A DNA stretch of 64,000 bases from Pomacea canaliculata (taxonomy: Eukaryota > Mollusca > Gastropoda > Architaenioglossa > Ampullariidae), in assembly GCF_003073045.1 (NCBI RefSeq), contig NC_037597.1, forward strand, positions 9,831,217 to 9,895,216, given 5' to 3'. Shown piece by piece: positions 59,874 to 64,000 of the stretch (the first letter of the stretch is position 1; every line of letters begins with the position of its first letter). The notes under the pieces are model-generated. The model did not search any database, was not told where the DNA came from, and saw only the letters and a program-made list of their open reading frames with translations. A program made the translations under genes and the position numbers.

Positions 59874-62800
59874 TCAAAAGATTTTATTGGAAGCAGTAGA
59901 GTTCCTCATGGCAGTCTCAGCATCAAAAGCATCAACTGACATATATCCTGCGAAGTACTTCTCCTCTTTTTGTGATCTGTGCATGTGAAACAACAGTCTC
60001 TCTTCAATGCGTTCCACAGCAGCCAATGTGAGAACTAATGTCTCATGTTTCAGCATGCTGTAAACATTTAAACCTGAAAAAAAAATTGTTAGAAATGTTT
60101 AAATACTAAAAATGAGTTTTCTCAAATTATCTGATGAAATTTCAAGGTAAGAGTCAAAGAAGAGTAATAAATGTGTGATGTATATAGTGCATAATCACAC
60201 TCATGAAGGAGCATAATCAGCATTAGTGGACACACAACAAACCAAAAACAGTTTGGCAAACCTGTTTTTTGCCGATTTGCCAACTGTTTCACAAATCAGT
60301 TTTTGACTGCTAGCCACACAGCAAATGTTCAACTATGCCATTTTGAAAATTATGTGGGTGCAGTAATGATGTAGTTAACAGATGCTGATCTGCTCGTGTT
60401 AGTATATATGTGTACACATAAGTATATGTGTATACACATATACTATAAAGAAATAAAGCAAATGTCTAGTGCATATTGTATTTGTTTTCAACACTTATAA
60501 CGGACCTCTATAGTATGAGTTTTCAATTTATCTTCCATTACAGTTGTATTTGCAGACTAAGGATTGATTAATTTATGGCACAATTCTAGTATTGACTGGA
60601 CTGTTCTAGTGATAAAATTATTGAAAGACAAGTAATTCCCGTCATTTCAGCAGTTATACCTAAGACTTTCACCTGCACAAATTTTAAAACATTCTTTTTG
60701 ATTACATATTTATTGGTGAATAATGGGGAAGAACATATTATTGGTTGTTAAGTTACAACTATTAAAAAATAAAAAAACTCCAAAGCATTATCCTTCTGCA
60801 GTAAGACCTGCATCTTCAACACCAATGTGATAGCAGTTCTGAAATCTGGAGTGACAAACACCATGAAGAACAAGCTCCAGACCTTTACCAACCGATGCCT
60901 TCGCCATACTATGGAAATATGGATGAAGATGGAAAGATGGCATGAAAAGATCTCCAACAGCCTGTGGAAGAGAACCAACCAGAATGCCACTAGCCATGAC
61001 ATCAAAAAACGCAAATGGGGCTGGATAGGACACACCCTGCACAAACCAGCTGACACCACTGCCAGACAGGCACTTGACTGGAACCCTCAGGGGAGAAGGA
61101 GAGTTGGGAGACCAAAGCAGACTTGGAAAAGAACAGTAGAGAGCAAGGCAAAGGATGTCGGATGCCCAAAACTGGGTTTGCTGGCGAGGTGGTGTTGCGG
61201 CCCTATGCTCGTCAAGGAGTAACAAGGAATAAACACAAATACATACAAACTGAGAATATGAATCCCCTGCTTTGCAATATTAGTGGACACATCGCCTTCA
61301 CCTGTTTAAGTGTCCAGTATCAGCCCTTACTACTTAGCTTTTAATTATATCTTGATGAGCGTGTGGTTTTCTGTTTTACAACTTTATGGTGTCATGAAAG
61401 CAGAAATTGCTTTGGACACAGAAGAATTTTATACCAACATACTGTAATTTCGATAAACAGTACATCCATTAAAAAAAAATTCACAATGAAGTTTCAAAGC
61501 GACACTGGTCACTTCAAATTTCCAAAGCAAGCAGCCAAAGACTGCCTGCTGAATGGATACAAAGCTTGTTTCTTCTAAGAAGTCTTGCAAGAATAAAATG
61601 TTCACAAGACCAACAATTCATGATCAATTTATAAACAATTCACAGAAGTTACGAACAGAAGGAGAAACAACTATGCAGAAAAATATAGAAGACAAAGAGG
61701 AATCAGGGAACAATGAATTTGTAGAGTGTATTTCCCTATGTGGTGGCAAGCACAATGAGCTATGCATGAAGAACTATAAACAGTTAACCACACAAGACAA
61801 AGCGTTGAAGGAATGATAAATTTTTTATTCTGTGTACAATAGCCTCAAAAATAAAAACTGCAGAATATGTTTTAAAATAATGCCAAACTTCTTGTTGCAA
61901 AAGCTGTTTCAACCAAAGCAGAGTAATATAATGATAATTATTCTTACCATAAACTGGCATGGCGTTGAAGTAGGGTATCTGACTCAGGGCTACTGCCATA
62001 TTTCTGGGAATAGTGTCATTACTGCATAATAAATTAGTACACTGTCAATTTCATATCATAGTCATAAATTAAATATTTATGTGACAAGGAAGTATCAACA
62101 AAGAAACAACCAGAACACCACCACCAGCCATGACAGAAGACAAATAAAAAAAACAGAGTAAAATTGCCCAAACTTACTCATCTACAAAAAGCACAGAGTC
62201 TCCCCAGAATCGTACATCTGCAAGTTCCTGCAGAAACTAGGACAAAAAGATTTGGAAATTCTGTGAACATCTTGCAACATTTTGGTAAAATAACAAAGTT
62301 GGACTACTGTCTAACAATGGCTGTCTTCAGAAATTTTCTCAAGCCCATATATACACAGGCATTAACTCTGTTTCCTTGTTTATAACACCCCATTGGTCAG
62401 AGACAATTTGGAGATCGATAACCCGATAGCAATGTAATTGAACTTCCATATGAAACCTATAGTAAATGTGACGTGATTCAATTATGCATATTCTTTCTTA
62501 GTTGTGGAATGGTCAGCAATAAGAGTAAATTTTCTCCAATATTACTATATGCAGCAAATTACTTTACATATTTAAATTTAGAATGACAAGATGGATGTGA
62601 GACCCTAAATACAAGATACCTCTGGATTTTTTGAGGGAATTTCTAAGCTGTCCACAATATGAAGGTCATCCTGAAAAGAGAAAACTGTGTGAGACTAACA
62701 TTTGTAAACAGGTATTTGGATCCTTTAGATGTGGTTGTGTACCTAAAGAATTTTAACCTACCATGGATCCTTTATGCTTAAACACCATGTAGACTGAATA

Positions 62801-63368
62801 CTGACTGAACACCTGATGATAATGACTCCTATTTTCCTATCTTCTAAAATTTTTATCTCCATTTCTCTTTGCCAACAAAACTTAAACACATTTTCTTTTC
62901 TGTTGCTTTCCTTATTTCAAGGCAGAAAGATTTATTATTTATTAAAGGCCAAACCTTTATGGCAGGTAAGGATGGTTTGATCTGAGGGAGTGCAGTGCTG
63001 GGGATCCTAGTGGCTAATTCTTTTCTAACTGCTTCGATTTGGCCTGACAAATACCTTCACCTCCCTCCAATAGCTTGAATTCATTCTTTTCTAGATTGTA
63101 AAAGTTCAGTCTTTAACAACAAAAAGCCTTATTTTTGGCATATAATCAAAGTGACAAAAATACCTAACCAGCAAAAATCTTCCCTTTTTCCCTGGTATCC
63201 CATTACAGTTCTATACCCAAAGAGGCATGCATATATGAGTGCTGAAGTGAATCACTTATACCTGGGCATACTTAACAGACAGAGCTGACTGCAGACCAAG
63301 AGTTCTGATATGCAGTGGAAGCAGGTAAAAAAAACTCTTTGGTCCTCTCGGTCCCATAGCAGCACCAC
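59874..63368 (-). CDS. MRPL4: Mitochondrial large ribosomal subunit protein uL4m (3' part, gene continues beyond the window)
   Basis: Five exons in transcript order: 63368-63262, 62670-62620, 62227-62178, 62003-61948, 60073-59874, all GT-AG and in phase, ending TGA. The first visible exon reads [20 protein letters not shown] and [13 protein letters not shown]. Then come [39 protein letters not shown] and [20 protein letters not shown]. These match human MRPL4 blocks (GPRGPTSYYYMLP, DDLHIMDSLELP, RWGDSVLLVDL, GLNVHSMLKHQTLVLTLP). uL4m is a core protein lining the exit tunnel of the mitochondrial ribosome. The upstream part (transit peptide and the W-R-GG segment) must lie right of 64000. The last intron (60074-61947) carries a non-LTR relic. 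Expression is presumably housekeeping. Confidence 0.93.
60780..61222 (+). pseudogene. Non-LTR retrotransposon ORF2 C-terminal relic in MRPL4 intron
   Basis: The plus-strand frame reads [75 protein letters not shown] and TWKR. This is the standard C-terminal end of a LINE ORF2 ('LQTF.NRCLR..', 'RRKWRWIGHTLRK', 'ARQAL.WNPQGKR..GRP..TWRR'). The GSETW block expected after IAVL is altered and the end appears frameshifted. It is antisense to MRPL4 and intronic, so probably harmless. Confidence 0.82.
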
Positions 63369-64000
63369 CTGTTAACAATTTTTCAATCATGAAATTATTA
63401 GAAAATATTTTTAAAATTTACTGCAATGCATATTTTTATATGCACTAGATAAGGCATGAAACTTACTCATTTTGATAGAAACAACAATAATAAACGCAAA
63501 ATTTGTTAAGTACTCATAAGGAGCATGCTCTTAGTGCTTAAGAACAAGAACGAGAAATGGACAACATATAAGGGACAGAAGAATTTCTTCTTTTTGAGCA
63601 CAGGAGGGTTAGGGTTGAATATTGATATCCCTACTTAGCTGTTCATTCTTCTCTCTTTTATATTTTTTTTGCGGCGAAAATATTCAGTCCTAACCATGAC
63701 AGCAAGTTCAGATAAAAGCCTTACTCCTCACCTCTCAGACCATTTAGCACATAGGGGTCAGATGAGAAAAACATTTTATTGCTAGGCTAGTTGGCAGTGC
63801 CTGTGATCTTTACTCTGCCTATTGTTGGGATAGTAATTGGAGATGACTGGCCCCCTAGTTGTCAGCACCGCGTGTACTCCTACCTTCCTTTGCACGGGAA
63901 AAACCATTTACCTCCTAAGATCCGAAGAAGTTCTGCCTTTACAGAGTGATCTCATCAGGGCATTTTTAAACAAAGATGGGGAAAACACCTGATAATAAGT
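63369..64000 (-). other. MRPL4 intron running to the window edge
   Basis: No further L4 exon is visible. It contains the inverted dispersed repeat at 63498-63580. The stretch 63780-63960 (CAGCACCGCGTG, GATCCGAAGAAG) is richer in CpG than its surroundings and may be another repeat, unidentified. Confidence 0.4.
63498..63580 (-). repeat. Dispersed repeat, SINE-like 3' tail, copy 2
   Basis: The minus strand reads CTGTCCCTTATATGTTGTCC, TCTCGTTCTTGTTCTTAA, AAGAGCATGCTCCTTA and ends AACAAATTTT. It matches the plus-strand copy at 24399-24490 over about 80 bases, with a short deletion in GCGCTTTAC. Confidence 0.7.

Overview
This window is animal nuclear DNA: coding sequence is split into short exons with GT-AG introns, separated by long repeat-bearing non-coding stretches. 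Protein content (HYLS1, mitochondrial uL4m, animal-type RNase T2, a CD36-family receptor) and the mix of hAT, piggyBac and non-LTR relics fit a lophotrochozoan, most likely a mollusc. The taxon is an inference; no single feature proves it.

Layout. 0-11 kb: no supported gene. It holds a TG-rich degenerate minisatellite, a non-LTR reverse transcriptase relic joined to a hAT transposase relic, and two non-autonomous hAT elements whose 8-bp target duplications are still visible. 11.9-27.6 kb (+): a divergent CD36/scavenger-receptor-B-like membrane protein in seven recognised exons, with a 10.5 kb first intron. 27.6-36.5 kb: no gene recognised. 36.5-42.9 kb (-): RNase T2 copy A, nine coding exons, 277 aa. 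44.2-46.3 kb (+): a broken piggyBac-type transposase. 48.5-52.6 kb (-): RNase T2 copy B, nine coding exons in the same phases, 260 aa. 54.7-58.1 kb (+): HYLS1, eight coding exons, 349 aa, divergent from RNase T2 copy B. 59.9 kb to beyond the right edge (-): the 3' part of mitochondrial ribosomal protein L4, with a non-LTR relic in its last intron.

The genes form no pathway. RNase T2 enzymes are secreted or lysosomal acid endoribonucleases, CD36 proteins are lipid/ligand receptors of plasma or lysosomal membranes, HYLS1 is centriolar, and uL4m belongs to the mitochondrial large ribosomal subunit.

The most interesting large-scale signal is a change in CpG content near 46.3 kb. To the left CpG is common. 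To the right it is strongly depleted, except in a patch at about 53.0-53.6 kb between RNase T2 copy B and HYLS1. The two RNase T2 paralogues sit on opposite sides of this change, and CpG sites in copy A appear as TpG/CpA in copy B. This fits invertebrate mosaic germline methylation with an unmethylated bidirectional promoter. I found no CRISPR array, tRNA, rRNA, operon-like system or evident new defence or biosynthetic system.
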